DNA of 64,000 bases from Streptomyces clavifer (GTDB lineage: Bacteria > Actinomycetota > Actinomycetes > Streptomycetales > Streptomycetaceae): the NCBI GenBank assembly GCA_014651175.1, contig BMWJ01000004.1:1-64000 (forward strand), written 5' to 3'. The translations under genes and the position numbers were made by a program. Positions 16,536-25,192 of this stretch are shown one piece after another; within the stretch, counting starts at the first letter, position 1, and each line of letters starts with the position of its first letter. The notes below the pieces were generated by a model. The model saw nothing but the letters and a program-made list of their open reading frames with translations, was not told the DNA's origin and did not search any database.

Positions 16536-18002
16536 GTGTCCGAGGGGTCCGTACAGCACCAGCAGCCGGCCGTCCCGGTTCTCGAGGAGCAGCGGCTCGA
16601 CGAGTTCCTGAGCGCCGTTCCCGAGCGTGGCCAGTGGCGTTACCGGCCCCGCCGGGTCGGCATGGTCTGGCGCAGCAAGGCCTTCCGCGCCGGTGCGGTG
16701 ATCGCCGTGCTCGCACTCTGCGGTCTGGTGATCCTGTCCCTGGTGCGCGACCAGACCGGCACGGAGGGTTTCCTGGTCGGTCTGGGCCTGGCCGTGCTGC
16801 CCGTGCCGCTGCTGATGGCGGCGTTCCGCTGGCTCGACCGTGTCGAGCCCGGCCCCTGGCGGAATCTGCTGTTCGCCTTCGCCTGGGGTGCGTGTGCCGC
16901 GGCCCTGGTGGCGATCATCGCCAACTCCTTCGCGACCCGCTGGATAGCCACGGCCACCGCGGACCCGGCCAGTGCCGACACCCTGGGGGCCACGGTCGTC
17001 GCCCCGGTCGTCGAGGAGAGCGCCAAGGCCGCCGCCGTCCTGCTGATCTTCCTGTTCCGCAGAAGGGAGTTCGGCGGTGTCGTCGACGGCATCGTGGTCG
17101 CCGGGTTCACCGCGACGGGTTTCGCCTTCACCGAGAACATCCTCTATCTCGGCAACGCCTTCGGCGAGGACCAGGAGCTGGGCACCACGGGCCTCGCCTC
17201 GGTCACGGCAGGGACCTTCTTCGTGCGCGTGGTGATGTCGCCGTTCGCGCACCCGCTCTTCACCGTGCTCACCGGCATCGGCTTCGGCATCGCCGCGCTC
17301 GGCGGCCGGCGCCGCCGGGTGCGCCGGATCGTGCTGCCACTGCTCGGACTCGTTCTCGCCATGGGCATGCACGCCCTGTGGAACGGCTCGTCGGCCTTCG
17401 GACCGTACGGCTTCTACGCGGTGTACGGGGCCTTCATGGTGCCCGCCCTCGCCCTGGTGACGTGGCTGGCGATCTGGTCGCGCCAGCGGGAGCTGCGTAC
17501 GCTCTCCGCCGAGCTTCCCGTGTACGCGTCGGCCGGCTGGCTGACTCCGGCCGAGCCGCTCGCGCTGGCCTCGATGCGGGCGCGGGGGATGGCCCGCGAC
17601 ATGGCCAGGCACTGGAACAGCCACCCGGACCGGTCCCGGGGCAGGGCGGCGGCCCGTGCGGTCGCGGAGTACGAGTCGTTCGCGACCTCGCTGGCCGTAC
17701 TGCGCCACCGGGCCCGCCGCGACGGGGCCGGCCCGGACTTCGCCCACCGGGAGCAGGAGCTGCTGCACCACCTGTGGCAGCGCCGGGACATCGCCGGGCC
17801 GGCCCTGACGTACGCGGCCCGTGCGACGGGACGCGCCCGCGCCCACCGCGTGCCGCCGCCGTACCCCCGCCGGCCGCACGGCGCGCCGTATCCGCAGCAC
17901 CAGGTCCCCGCGCCGCACCGGCACTACGGCGGCTACAACCCGTATCTCCAGCCGGTCGCGCGGCAGCCGGGCACGGGCCACGGGCCGGTACCGCCCGGGT
18001 AG
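16536..18002 (+). CDS. PrsW-family intramembrane metalloprotease
   Basis: A 488-aa multi-spanning membrane protein. Hydrophobic helices run from about residue 50 to 310. They contain the PrsW/CAAX-type active-site motifs VVEESAKAAAV (EExxK, near residue 160), GFAFTENILYLGN (near 195), SPFAHPLF (near 230) and AMGMHALWNG (near 275). PrsW enzymes make site-1 cuts in anti-sigma factors, although the substrate here is unknown. A cytosolic, Pro/Tyr/His-rich tail of about 150 residues follows, which is longer than in the Bacillus prototype. The GTG start is 6 nt after TAGGGT (16524-16529), which suggests a leaderless transcript. It is convergent with the aldo/keto reductase. Confidence 0.87.
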   Translation: MSEGSVQHQQPAVPVLEEQRLDEFLSAVPERGQWRYRPRRVGMVWRSKAFRAGAVIAVLALCGLVILSLVRDQTGTEGFLVGLGLAVLPVPLLMAAFRWLDRVEPGPWRNLLFAFAWGACAAALVAIIANSFATRWIATATADPASADTLGATVVAPVVEESAKAAAVLLIFLFRRREFGGVVDGIVVAGFTATGFAFTENILYLGNAFGEDQELGTTGLASVTAGTFFVRVVMSPFAHPLFTVLTGIGFGIAALGGRRRRVRRIVLPLLGLVLAMGMHALWNGSSAFGPYGFYAVYGAFMVPALALVTWLAIWSRQRELRTLSAELPVYASAGWLTPAEPLALASMRARGMARDMARHWNSHPDRSRGRAAARAVAEYESFATSLAVLRHRARRDGAGPDFAHREQELLHHLWQRRDIAGPALTYAARATGRARAHRVPPPYPRRPHGAPYPQHQVPAPHRHYGGYNPYLQPVARQPGTGHGPVPPG

Positions 18003-18023
18003 CGGACCGGCGTCACCACGGTG

Positions 18024-18061
18024 CCGCCACCACCCGGGCAGTCCGCCACCACCCGGGCAGT
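18024..18061. repeat. 19-bp tandem duplication after the PrsW gene
   Basis: CCGCCACCACCCGGGCAGT is present twice in tandem (18024-18042 and 18043-18061) in the convergent spacer. It is probably a local replication slippage product. No clear hairpin terminator was seen between the two convergent genes. Confidence 0.85.
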
Positions 18062-18143
18062 CCGCCGGCGTCAACACCGGGCCCTTACCGCCGGGGTGAA
18101 GCCACATCGGCGTCTCCCTGGGCAGCCGCAGCGCTCCCCGGTG

Positions 18144-19088
18144 TCAGGCGGACGCGTCGGTGAGCTCCGCCAGCTGCTCCTCGGTCAGCCTCAGGTCGGC
18201 CAGGGCCACCAGCGCGGGCAGCTGTCCGACCGTACGGGCGGAGGCGATCGGTGCGGCGACGGTCGGCCGGGCGGCCAGCCATGCCAGTGCGACCGTGGCG
18301 ATCTCCGCGTCGTGCTCCCGGGCGACCTTGTCGAGCGCCGCGAGCACCGTGCCGCCGCGCTCCGATTCCAGATGCCGGCCCGCGCTCCCGGCCCGCACGC
18401 TGTCGACCTCCGTGCCCGGCCGGTACTTGCCGGTGAGGAAACCCGAGGCGAGGCCGGAGTAGGGAACGGCTGCGAGCCCCGCGCCGGCGGCCGTGTCCAG
18501 GAGCGCGCCCTCGTAGGTGTCGCGCGAGACGAGGTTGTAGCGGGGCTGCAGGGCGGTGTAGCGGGCCAGCCCCTCGCGCTCGGAGAAGTCCAGGGAGGCT
18601 CGGAGTCGCGCGGGGCTGATGTTGGAGGCGGCGATCTCCCGCACGGTGCCCGCCTTCACCAGGTGGTCGAGCGCGGTGACGATCTCCTCGACGGGGACGC
18701 TCTCGTCGTCGAAGTGCGTGTAGAAGAGGTCGATGTGGTCGGTGCCGAGCCGGCGCAGCGACGCCTCGGCGGCAGCCTTGACGGTGGCGGCGGAGAGTCC
18801 CTCGTACGCGGGGTGGGCGCCGGCCTTGGTGGCGACGACGATGTCGTCGCGGTTGGCGCGGGCCGCCATCCACCTGCCGATGATCGTCTCCGACTCACCG
18901 CCCTCGTTGCCCGGGGCCCAGGAGGAGTAGGCGTCGGCGGTGTCGATGAAGTTGCCGCCCACCGCGGCGTACGCGTCGAGGACGGCGAAGGATTGGTCCT
19001 CGTCCGCCGTCCAGCCGAAGACGTTGCCGCCGAGGGCGAGGGGGAATACCTGGAGGCTCGAAGAACCGAGCGGGCGCAGACTCGTCAT
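18144..19088 (-). CDS. Aldo/keto reductase
   Basis: A cytosolic NADPH-dependent oxidoreductase of 314 aa with a TIM-barrel fold. The start of the barrel reads LALGGNVFGW. The catalytic Asp-Tyr pair is in GGNFIDTADAYSSW (near residue 50). The Lys is in IVVATKAG (near 85), and the His in IDLFYTHFDDES. The NADPH-binding end reads PIASARTVGQLPAL. The length and motif spacing match the general stress/YghZ-type branch of AKR. ATG 19088 is preferred over an in-frame codon at 19100 because the homologous part begins MTSLRPLG. A TAGCGT hexamer about 30 nt upstream could be its -10. The substrate is unknown. Confidence 0.9.
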   Translation of the reverse strand: MTSLRPLGSSSLQVFPLALGGNVFGWTADEDQSFAVLDAYAAVGGNFIDTADAYSSWAPGNEGGESETIIGRWMAARANRDDIVVATKAGAHPAYEGLSAATVKAAAEASLRRLGTDHIDLFYTHFDDESVPVEEIVTALDHLVKAGTVREIAASNISPARLRASLDFSEREGLARYTALQPRYNLVSRDTYEGALLDTAAGAGLAAVPYSGLASGFLTGKYRPGTEVDSVRAGSAGRHLESERGGTVLAALDKVAREHDAEIATVALAWLAARPTVAAPIASARTVGQLPALVALADLRLTEEQLAELTDASA

Positions 19089-19235
19089 ACCCGGGGCCAA
19101 CCGGTCTGCGGAGGACGCTATTCCGCCGAGCCGCTCCGCACCCCGGCGGGCCCGCGTGCCGCAGGCCGACGGCCCTGACGTCGGGGGGTGTGCGTCAGGG
19201 GCGCCGGGGTGCGGGTGCGCCGTGGGGCGCGGGGC

Positions 19236-20276
19236 TCAGATCGTCAGGCCCTTGCCGCGGAGCCAGCTCAACGGGTCGACGCCCGTGCCGTCCGGGGTGT
19301 GGATCTCCAGGTGGAGGTGGGGGCCGGTGACGTTCCCGGTGGCGCCCACGCGGCCGATGGTGTCGCCCGTGCTGACCTTCTGGCCGGCGGTGACGTCCAT
19401 CGAGGACTGGTGGCAGTACCAGATCTCCGTGCCGTCGTCGAGCACCAGGACCGTGCGGTAGCCGTACGAACCGGAGTAGCCGGCCGACTTCACCGTGCCG
19501 CTGTGCACGGCCTTGACCGGGGTGCCGGTCGGAGCCGCGAAGTCCAGCCCGGTGTGATAGCCGGAGGACCACAGCGAACCGGCCTGGCCGAAGGTCGAGG
19601 TGATCGTGTACGAGGACGTCGGGACGGCGTAGCTGGCGGCGAGCTTGGCGAGGCGCTCGGCCTCAGCCTTCTCCGCGGCCTTCTTCTCCGCCGCCTTCTT
19701 CTTCGCGGCGGCCTCGGCCTCGGCCTTGCTCTGCTGCTTCGTGGCCTGCGCAGCGGCCTGCTCGGCGGCGGCCTTCTCCTCGGCGGCCCTGGCCTCGGCC
19801 GCGGCTCCGGCCTGCTGCTGCTCGGCCTGCTGGAGGATGCGGGCGCGCAGCGCCTCACCGGCGTCGGTGGCACCCTGCTCGGCCTCGGCGGACGTGATGC
19901 CGGCGGTGGTGAGCGGGGCGGCCTGGGTGGTCGTCCCGGTGTCCGCTTCGGAGCCGCCGGACATGAAAGCGCTCACGCCGGGAAGGGACTTGGCGTCGGG
20001 AAGACTGTCCGCGATGGAATCGGGAAGGGAGATGGAGACCGGCGGTTTGCTCTGCGCCGTGGCCATGCCACCCGCGCCGACGGCCGCGATGACGCCGACG
20101 CCGAGGACGGTGGAGCTACGGGCGAGACCGCGCTGCTTGGCTACGCGGTGCCTGCCGCGCACGGGACGGATGGACTCCTCGGTGGGATTCCATTCCTCCC
20201 ACGTCCGCTCCTCGTCACCGGCCATGCCGGTCCTGAAGGGTGACGGGGCCTCGGGGGCAGGCTGATTGGACGCCAC
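19236..20276 (-). CDS. Riboswitch-controlled M23 peptidase (LytM-type wall hydrolase)
   Basis: A 346-aa predicted exported murein hydrolase. After a 50-residue charged N terminus there is a hydrophobic signal/anchor (STVLGVGVIAAVGAGGMATA). A long Ala/Glu/Lys coiled coil follows (about residues 115-215), then a C-terminal zinc-peptidase domain. The domain has HTGLDFAAPTGTPV (first Zn His/Asp) and TGPHLHLEIH (HxH) motifs. M23 enzymes cut peptide cross-links of peptidoglycan. The coiled coil suggests attachment to or control by a partner, as with EnvC/NlpD. A c-di-AMP riboswitch lies immediately upstream, tying expression to c-di-AMP. Confidence 0.92.
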   Translation of the reverse strand: MASNQPAPEAPSPFRTGMAGDEERTWEEWNPTEESIRPVRGRHRVAKQRGLARSSTVLGVGVIAAVGAGGMATAQSKPPVSISLPDSIADSLPDAKSLPGVSAFMSGGSEADTGTTTQAAPLTTAGITSAEAEQGATDAGEALRARILQQAEQQQAGAAAEARAAEEKAAAEQAAAQATKQQSKAEAEAAAKKKAAEKKAAEKAEAERLAKLAASYAVPTSSYTITSTFGQAGSLWSSGYHTGLDFAAPTGTPVKAVHSGTVKSAGYSGSYGYRTVLVLDDGTEIWYCHQSSMDVTAGQKVSTGDTIGRVGATGNVTGPHLHLEIHTPDGTGVDPLSWLRGKGLTI

Positions 20277-20300
20277 GTGGGCGCACTCCTTTCCTTCCTT

Positions 20301-20460
20301 CTCGCCTACCGGGTTAGCTGACGGGTTCGGAGCAGGAAGGTCTCCTACGGGCCCCTTCGTCTCTCACGAGACACAGGTGCCCGATTCACCCCATGTAGGT
20401 GGTTCCCCGGTTCCCTTGCGGAATTCGGCGCTCGCGCACGGTGTCGCCTCTGGCGACGAC
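20301..20460 (-). ncRNA. c-di-AMP riboswitch (ydaO-yuaA type)
   Basis: The 5' leader of the M23 gene, read on the minus strand, carries the hallmark ydaO blocks in order: CGCCGAATTCC, GGGAACCGGGGAACCA, TGGGGTGAATCGG, TAGGAGACCTTCCTGC and CGAACCCGTCAGCTAACCCG, ending GGTAGGCG. The aptamer ends about 25 nt before the start codon. Family members in streptomycetes control resuscitation factors and wall hydrolases, usually switching expression off at high c-di-AMP. Boundaries are approximate. Confidence 0.93.
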
Positions 20461-20674
20461 TGGGACAACCGCGCTGCGTTATCGAACGTTAATAGACACC
20501 GGGGCCCGATTCCAAGCTGTTCCGATTGATCGTTCAGCACTCCGGCCGGGACTTCAGGGTGGAAAACGGTCGCAAACGGTCGAGTTGAGTATTCCCACTC
20601 CGGACACGAATTTCTGACGGTTAGTCAAATGTTATGCGGAGCGGTACCTTTCGACTACGGACGGTGGTAAAGGG
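20461..20674. other. Promoter region upstream of riboswitch
   Basis: About 215 bp between the riboswitch and the end of the SpoIIE gene. The minus strand around 20485-20495 is AT-rich (TATTAACGTTCGATAACG) and probably holds the promoter of the riboswitch-M23 unit. No gene is visible. Confidence 0.6.
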
Positions 20675-21859
20675 TCATTCACTGCCCCTCCCCACGATCT
20701 TCACCGTCGTGCGCCGCTGCGGCTGCCCCCGCGCGGGCCGGCCCACCGCGAGCAGCGCCAGGTCGTCCGTCGCGCGTCCACCGGTGTGCAGCCGTACGTC
20801 GTCGGTGAGCGCGGAGAGCAGCTCCTCGGGTCCCGGGAAGATCCGGCCGCGCAGCCGGGCGGCCGGATCGTAGAAGACCCCGTCCGCGTCCCGCGCCTCG
20901 GAGAGGCCGTCCGTGAACGCCAGGAGCGTGGCCCCCGCCGGCAGCTCCCACTCGTCCGACCGGTCCGGCCACACCCCCAGGTCCATCCCGATCGGCAGCG
21001 CGGGTGCGGTCGGCGCCAGTACCTCCAGCGCCCCGTCGGCGTGCAGCAGGATCGGCTCGGGGTGACCGCGGTTCACGATCCGCACCGCACCCGCGCCCGC
21101 GGGGATCTCGGCGAGCACGACGGTGACGAACCCCTCCATGGAGTCGAGCCCGCCGCGCCGGCTCCCCTCCCGCGCCAGCGCCCGCTCCAGCCGCTGTGCC
21201 ACGCCCTCCAGCGACAGCTCCTGCTCGGCCGCCTCACGGAAGGCCCCGATCACCACGGCCACCGCCTCCACGGCGTCCAGCCCCTTGCCCCGCACGTCCC
21301 CGACGACCAGCCGCACGCCGTGCGGGGTGTCCGCGACGGCGAACAGGTCGCCACCGACGAACTCGTCCGCCTGCGCGGCCTCGTACCGCGCCGCGACCAG
21401 CAGTCCGCCGATCCGGTCGTCCGGTGTCGGCAGCACCGCGCGCATCGCGGTCTCCGCGACGGCCCGGGCCGAGGCGAGCTGCTCGTTGCTGCGGCGTACG
21501 ACACCGTTGATGACCAGGGCGAGTGCGGAGACGGTGATCAGGGTGAGCAGATCGGTGAGCGGTACGACCTTGGTGATCAGGCCGTCCGAGAGCCGGATCG
21601 CGAGGACGGCGAGGGTCGCGGCCACCCCCGTACGGACCGTGCTCGCCAGCGAGAAGAACGGGGCGGCGATCAGTGGGGCCGCCGCGAAGAGCGGAACGGC
21701 CGTGACGGCGGTCGGGGTCACGAGGTCGAAGACGATCCCGACCCCGATCATCAGGGTGGGCAGCGCACGCACGAACCGCCGGGCCCCGACGCCCTCGCCG
21801 GCTCCGCCCCGCCGACTGTCCCGCTTCCCCACCTGTGCACTCCTGCCCGGTCCGCTCAC
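20675..21859 (-). CDS. Membrane SpoIIE/PP2C-type phosphatase
   Basis: A 394-aa protein with an N-terminal membrane region (four predicted helices, about residues 30-120, e.g. FVRALPTLMIGVGIVFDLV and LLTLITVSALALVINGVV). A short helical linker and a cytosolic PP2C/SpoIIE serine phosphatase domain follow (about 155-375). The metal-binding motifs are DEFVGGDLFAVADT, VGDVRGKG, NRGHPEP, AFTDGLSEARD and TDDLALLAV. It differs from the other SpoIIE-domain protein in this window by lacking PAS and kinase domains. It is likely a membrane-sensing regulator that dephosphorylates an anti-anti-sigma factor. No partner switch genes are adjacent. Confidence 0.9.
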   Translation of the reverse strand: MSGPGRSAQVGKRDSRRGGAGEGVGARRFVRALPTLMIGVGIVFDLVTPTAVTAVPLFAAAPLIAAPFFSLASTVRTGVAATLAVLAIRLSDGLITKVVPLTDLLTLITVSALALVINGVVRRSNEQLASARAVAETAMRAVLPTPDDRIGGLLVAARYEAAQADEFVGGDLFAVADTPHGVRLVVGDVRGKGLDAVEAVAVVIGAFREAAEQELSLEGVAQRLERALAREGSRRGGLDSMEGFVTVVLAEIPAGAGAVRIVNRGHPEPILLHADGALEVLAPTAPALPIGMDLGVWPDRSDEWELPAGATLLAFTDGLSEARDADGVFYDPAARLRGRIFPGPEELLSALTDDVRLHTGGRATDDLALLAVGRPARGQPQRRTTVKIVGRGSE

Positions 21860-21965
21860 GGCTGCGGACGGTACCGCGATCCACCCGGGCCGGCCGGAGC
21901 CGCGCCGTGCGACGGCGCGTCGTCGGCCGAAGGGGGGAGCGCGCCGGAGCCCCGCCCCCCGGAGG

Positions 21966-22712
21966 TCAGTCGGTGAGCCGGTGCTGCGCGTAGATCGTCA
22001 GTGCATCCCGTACGAAGACGGCGGTGCCGTCTCCGTACCGATCGTAGTTCTTCCCGAAGCGCGGATCCGCGACATACATCCCGGCGAGGCCGGTGACGTA
22101 CGACCGGGTGACCGTCGTCGTGCCCGCGAGCCAGGCGCAGTGGCGCCCTGCGATGTGCTGCACCGCCTCGCCGCCGGCGTCCAGACCGGCCTCCCTGGCC
22201 GCTCCGTAGTCCCGGGCGATCGCGTCGTGCACACCCTGAAAATCAGCACGTTCCTCGCGGCTCAGCCCGCGCCACCACCGGTCGCCCTCCGCGTACGCCT
22301 CCCGGCCCCAGCGCTCGGTGACCTCCCGCTCGTACACCGTGTGGTCGAAACCGTCGAACACTTCCCCGGCCATCAGCTCTTCTCCCTCCTCGGTCCTGTG
22401 GAGAGTGGTCCGCACCGACGCGATCTGCCGCCCGATGCGCATCTGCTCCTGCTCCAGCAGGAGCAGATGGGTCCGCAGCGCCGCGGAGGCGTCCCGCTGC
22501 CCCTCCAGTACGTCCTTGATGGCGGGCAGCGGCAGCCCCAGCTCCCGCAGCAGCAGGATGCGCTGCAGCCGGACGAGGGCGCCCTGGTCGTAGTAGCGGT
22601 AGCCGTTGGCGCCCGTACGGCTCGGCGCGAGAAGACCGAGGTCTCCGTAGTGCCGCAGCGTTCGGCTCGTCGTGCCGGCTTCCCTGGCGATTTCCTGGAT
22701 GGACCACTCCAT
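21966..22712 (-). CDS. MerR-family regulator with TipAS ligand domain
   Basis: A 248-aa transcription activator. Residues 1-70 are a MerR winged helix (IQEIAREAGTTSRTLRHYGDLGLL; NGYRYYD). A coiled coil follows at 75-115. The C-terminal 130 residues match the TipAS antibiotic-binding domain (WGREAYAEGDRWWRGLSREER; GMYVADPRFGKNYDRYGDG). TipA captures thiopeptides covalently through a Cys just before the GEMYVAD-like segment; here that position is Gly (TGLAGMYV), so capture should be non-covalent or of other ligands. The start ATG coincides with the predicted transcript start, giving a leaderless mRNA. A perfect hairpin and tRNA-fMet lie upstream. Confidence 0.9.
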   Translation of the reverse strand: MEWSIQEIAREAGTTSRTLRHYGDLGLLAPSRTGANGYRYYDQGALVRLQRILLLRELGLPLPAIKDVLEGQRDASAALRTHLLLLEQEQMRIGRQIASVRTTLHRTEEGEELMAGEVFDGFDHTVYEREVTERWGREAYAEGDRWWRGLSREERADFQGVHDAIARDYGAAREAGLDAGGEAVQHIAGRHCAWLAGTTTVTRSYVTGLAGMYVADPRFGKNYDRYGDGTAVFVRDALTIYAQHRLTD

Positions 22713-22719
22713 GCCGGAA

Positions 22720-22750
22720 ACGCTAGATCTTTACGTTGCGTCAAGGTCAA
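22720..22750 (-). promoter_or_regulatory. MerR-type promoter with 19-bp spacer and dyad
   Basis: On the minus strand TTGACC (22750-22745) is followed after 19 bp by TAGCGT (22725-22720). The overlong spacer holds a dyad, CTTTACG / CGTCAAG (22729-22735 and 22739-22745, six of seven paired). A stretched spacer with an internal operator is the hallmark of MerR activation. The predicted start is at or next to the ATG at 22712. Confidence 0.7.
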
Positions 22751-22782
22751 GCGGGAGCACGGGCGCGGCGGTGCGCACATAC

Positions 22783-22822
22783 GACAGAGGCCCGAATCCT
22801 CGAAAGGATTCGGGCCTCTGTC
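22783..22822. terminator. Perfect 18-bp hairpin after tRNA-fMet
   Basis: GACAGAGGCCCGAATCCT-CGAA-AGGATTCGGGCCTCTGTC is a perfect 18-bp stem with a tetraloop. It starts 7 nt beyond the mature 3' end of tRNA-fMet, which it should terminate. Confidence 0.9.
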
Positions 22823-22828
22823 TTTCAG

Positions 22829-22902
22829 TAGCGGGGACAGGATTTGAACCTGCGACCTCTGGGTTATGAGCCCAGCGAGCTACCGAGCTGCTCCACCCCG
22901 CG
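22829..22902 (-). tRNA. tRNA-fMet(CAT), initiator
   Basis: A cloverleaf folds with a CAT anticodon. It carries initiator marks: three G:C pairs at the bottom of the anticodon stem (GGG/CCC) and an unpaired position 1-72 (C opposite T). The T-arm GGTTCAAATCC is normal. CCA is not encoded. Confidence 0.95.
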
Positions 22903-23387
22903 TCGTTGTGATTGCAACTCTACGGCATCGCGGAGGGCGCCTCGACCACTTTCCGGCGTCGCCACTCGCGCCCCGGGGGCGGGCCGGCATCCACCGCATG
23001 GATCGGTTCCCATCAACACCCCGCATGGAAAAGGCAGTTGCCACGGGGCGCGCTGCGCCTGCCGAGGTTTCCGCACCCCCCGATCCGATTCGGCATCCGG
23101 TTCGGCACCCGTTCCGCAGCCGTCGCCCGGTCGGCCACCCCGGGCACGGGCCCCTCCCGCGGTCCGCCGCCCGCGGGTTCCCCCTCGCTGCTCCCCGGCC
23201 CGGTTCCTGCCGCGATTGCGAGGCTCCCGGGGCCGCGGGACGCTTGAAGCACCCAGCCCTTCCGTGCCCGGTCCCGTCTGCGGCACCCAACGGTGCCGGT
23301 CATCGGCGCGAGCAACCGCCTCGGCCGGTGCCATGGGGCAGAGGAGGACGGGCGCGCTGCGGCACGCGCTTCGGCAAGGAGACGGCC
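22903..23387. other. Intergenic, no gene seen
   Basis: 485 bp between tRNA-fMet and the FAD oxidoreductase. It is GC-rich with a few CGGTTCGGCA-like near-repeats (23080-23120), and no ORF with domains or a good start. It must contain promoters for both flanking units, but none stands out. Confidence 0.6.
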
Positions 23388-24773
23388 ATGGACGGCACCA
23401 CACTCGAAACGATGAGGACCGAACTGCGCGGCCCGGTCATCGGCCCCGACGACCCGGAGTACGCACAGGTCCGGACGATCTACAACGCCATGATCGACAA
23501 GAGGCCGTCCGCCGTGATCCGCTGCCACGACACGGCGGACGTGATGGCGGCCGTGGACTTCGTCCGCGACCACGGCCTGGAGGTCGCCGTCATGGGCGGC
23601 GGACACAGCGGTCCCGGCCTCTGCCTCGCCGACGACGCCGTGACGATCGACCTCTCGCCGATGCGCGGCGTACGCGTCGACCCGGCCACCCAGACCGCCC
23701 AGGTCGACGGCGGAGCGAAGCTGGGCGACCTGGACCACGCCTCGCACGCCTTCGGCCTCGCCACCCCGGCGGGCATCATGTCCACGACCGGCGTCGGCGG
23801 TCTCACACTCGGCGGCGGACACGGCTACCTCACCCGCAAGTACGGACTCACCATCGACAACCTGGTGTCCGCGGACGTGGTCCTGGCCGACGGCAGCTTC
23901 GCCACGACGAACGCGAGCGAGAACGCCGACCTGTTCTGGGCGCTGCGCGGCGGCGGCGGGAACTTCGGCATCGTCACGTCGTTCGACTTCGAGCTGCACC
24001 CCGTGGGCACCGTCGGCGTCGGCATCACCCTGTGGCCGCCGGACCTCTTCCAGGACGTCCTGCGCTGGTACCGCGCCTTCCTGCCGCAGGCACCGGACGA
24101 CCTCTACGGCTTCTTCGCCGCGCTGACCGTCCCACCCGGCCCGCCGTTCCCCGAGGAGATCCACGGGCGGAAGATGTGCGGTGTCGTCTGGTCCTCGACG
24201 GGCGACCCGGAGGCCCTGGGCACAACCCTCGCGGCCGTCGGCGAAGCGGGCCCGCCCGCCTTCCACTTCACGGCGCCGATGCCCTACCCGGCCCTGCAGA
24301 CCATGTTCGACGGGCTGCTCCCCGCCGGCCTGCAGTGGTACTGGCGCGGCGCCTTCTTCGACCGGATCACCGACGACGCGGTCGACGTGCACGCCTCGTT
24401 CGCGGAGAGCCTCCCCACCGACCTGTCGACCATGCACCTCTACCCGGTCGACGGGGCCGCGGGCCGCGTCGGACCGGACGAGACCGCCTGGGCGTACCGC
24501 GACGCGGTCTGGTCCGGCGTCATCGCGGGCATCGACCCCGATCCGGCCCGGGCGCAGGCGCTCCGGCAGTGGGCCGTGAGCTACTGGGACGCGCTGCAGC
24601 CGCATTCCATGGGCGGCGGCTACGTCAACTTCATCGGCTCCGGGGAGTCGCAGGACCGGGTCAGGGCCACCTACCGGGGCCATTACGACCGGCTCGCGGA
24701 GATCAAGCAGGCCTACGACCCGCACAACCTCTTCCACGCAAACCAGAACATCGAACCCGCCCCGGCGCACTGA
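23388..24773 (+). CDS. FAD-linked oxidoreductase (BBE-like)
   Basis: A 461-aa flavoprotein of the vanillyl-alcohol-oxidase/berberine-bridge family. The FAD domain has VMGGGHSGPGL (near residue 65), whose His is the usual 8-alpha covalent FAD site. It continues with GVGGLTLGGGHGYLTRKYGL near residue 125. The second Cys used by bicovalent members just before this block is replaced (IMSTT), so attachment is probably single. The C-terminal BBE element is intact (YDPHNLFHANQNI). There is no signal peptide, so it is cytosolic. The start ATG has AAGGAG 6 nt upstream. Oxidation of an alcohol or sugar is typical, but the substrate is unknown. Small ORFs follow downstream. Confidence 0.9.
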   Translation: MDGTTLETMRTELRGPVIGPDDPEYAQVRTIYNAMIDKRPSAVIRCHDTADVMAAVDFVRDHGLEVAVMGGGHSGPGLCLADDAVTIDLSPMRGVRVDPATQTAQVDGGAKLGDLDHASHAFGLATPAGIMSTTGVGGLTLGGGHGYLTRKYGLTIDNLVSADVVLADGSFATTNASENADLFWALRGGGGNFGIVTSFDFELHPVGTVGVGITLWPPDLFQDVLRWYRAFLPQAPDDLYGFFAALTVPPGPPFPEEIHGRKMCGVVWSSTGDPEALGTTLAAVGEAGPPAFHFTAPMPYPALQTMFDGLLPAGLQWYWRGAFFDRITDDAVDVHASFAESLPTDLSTMHLYPVDGAAGRVGPDETAWAYRDAVWSGVIAGIDPDPARAQALRQWAVSYWDALQPHSMGGGYVNFIGSGESQDRVRATYRGHYDRLAEIKQAYDPHNLFHANQNIEPAPAH

Positions 24774-24978
24774 CCGCGGACTCGTGCGCCGCAATACCGG
24801 GGGAAAGCCGTGCTCCGAGGGTTACAGTCTGCATACACCGCATGATGATCCGGACGCCCCCGGAGCGGTGCGCACCGGTAGCGGCACATCGTCGCCCTAC
24901 CGGTCGGGACCGTTCCGGCTCTTCCTGCCGACGGCTCCGTCACGGGCTCTCACCGCACACCTACGTACAGGACACTCC

Positions 24979-25122
24979 ATGACCGACATGCCCGCACGCA
25001 CGCACCGGCACCACGACAGCTCGGCCGCTGCCGCGGACACGGCGGCACCGCTCCCGACTCCGCAGTACGCGGGGCTGTTCATCGAGCCGGACCTGCCGCC
25101 GCTGACCGACGAAGCCGAGTGA
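24979..25122 (+). CDS. Possible 47-aa small protein
   Basis: A short ORF with ATG at 24979 and a weak GGACA upstream. It has a His/Ala-rich N half (PARTHRHHDSSAAAADTAAP) and an acidic, Pro-containing end (LFIEPDLPPLTDEAE). Codon use looks like a real gene. There are no Cys, Ser/Thr or core motifs typical of a known RiPP class. It lies in the 420-bp space after the FAD oxidoreductase. I do not recognise it. Confidence 0.35.
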   Translation: MTDMPARTHRHHDSSAAAADTAAPLPTPQYAGLFIEPDLPPLTDEAE

Positions 25123-25192
25123 CCGGGCGGACCGCCGGCCGCTCGTGACCGGTCCCCAGTGACCGGGCGGGCCGTACGGTCGTTGGGAAACC

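Noticed and set aside
20266..20529. Short plus-strand ORF over the riboswitch
   Set aside because: It coincides with conserved ydaO sequence blocks and shows no protein features.
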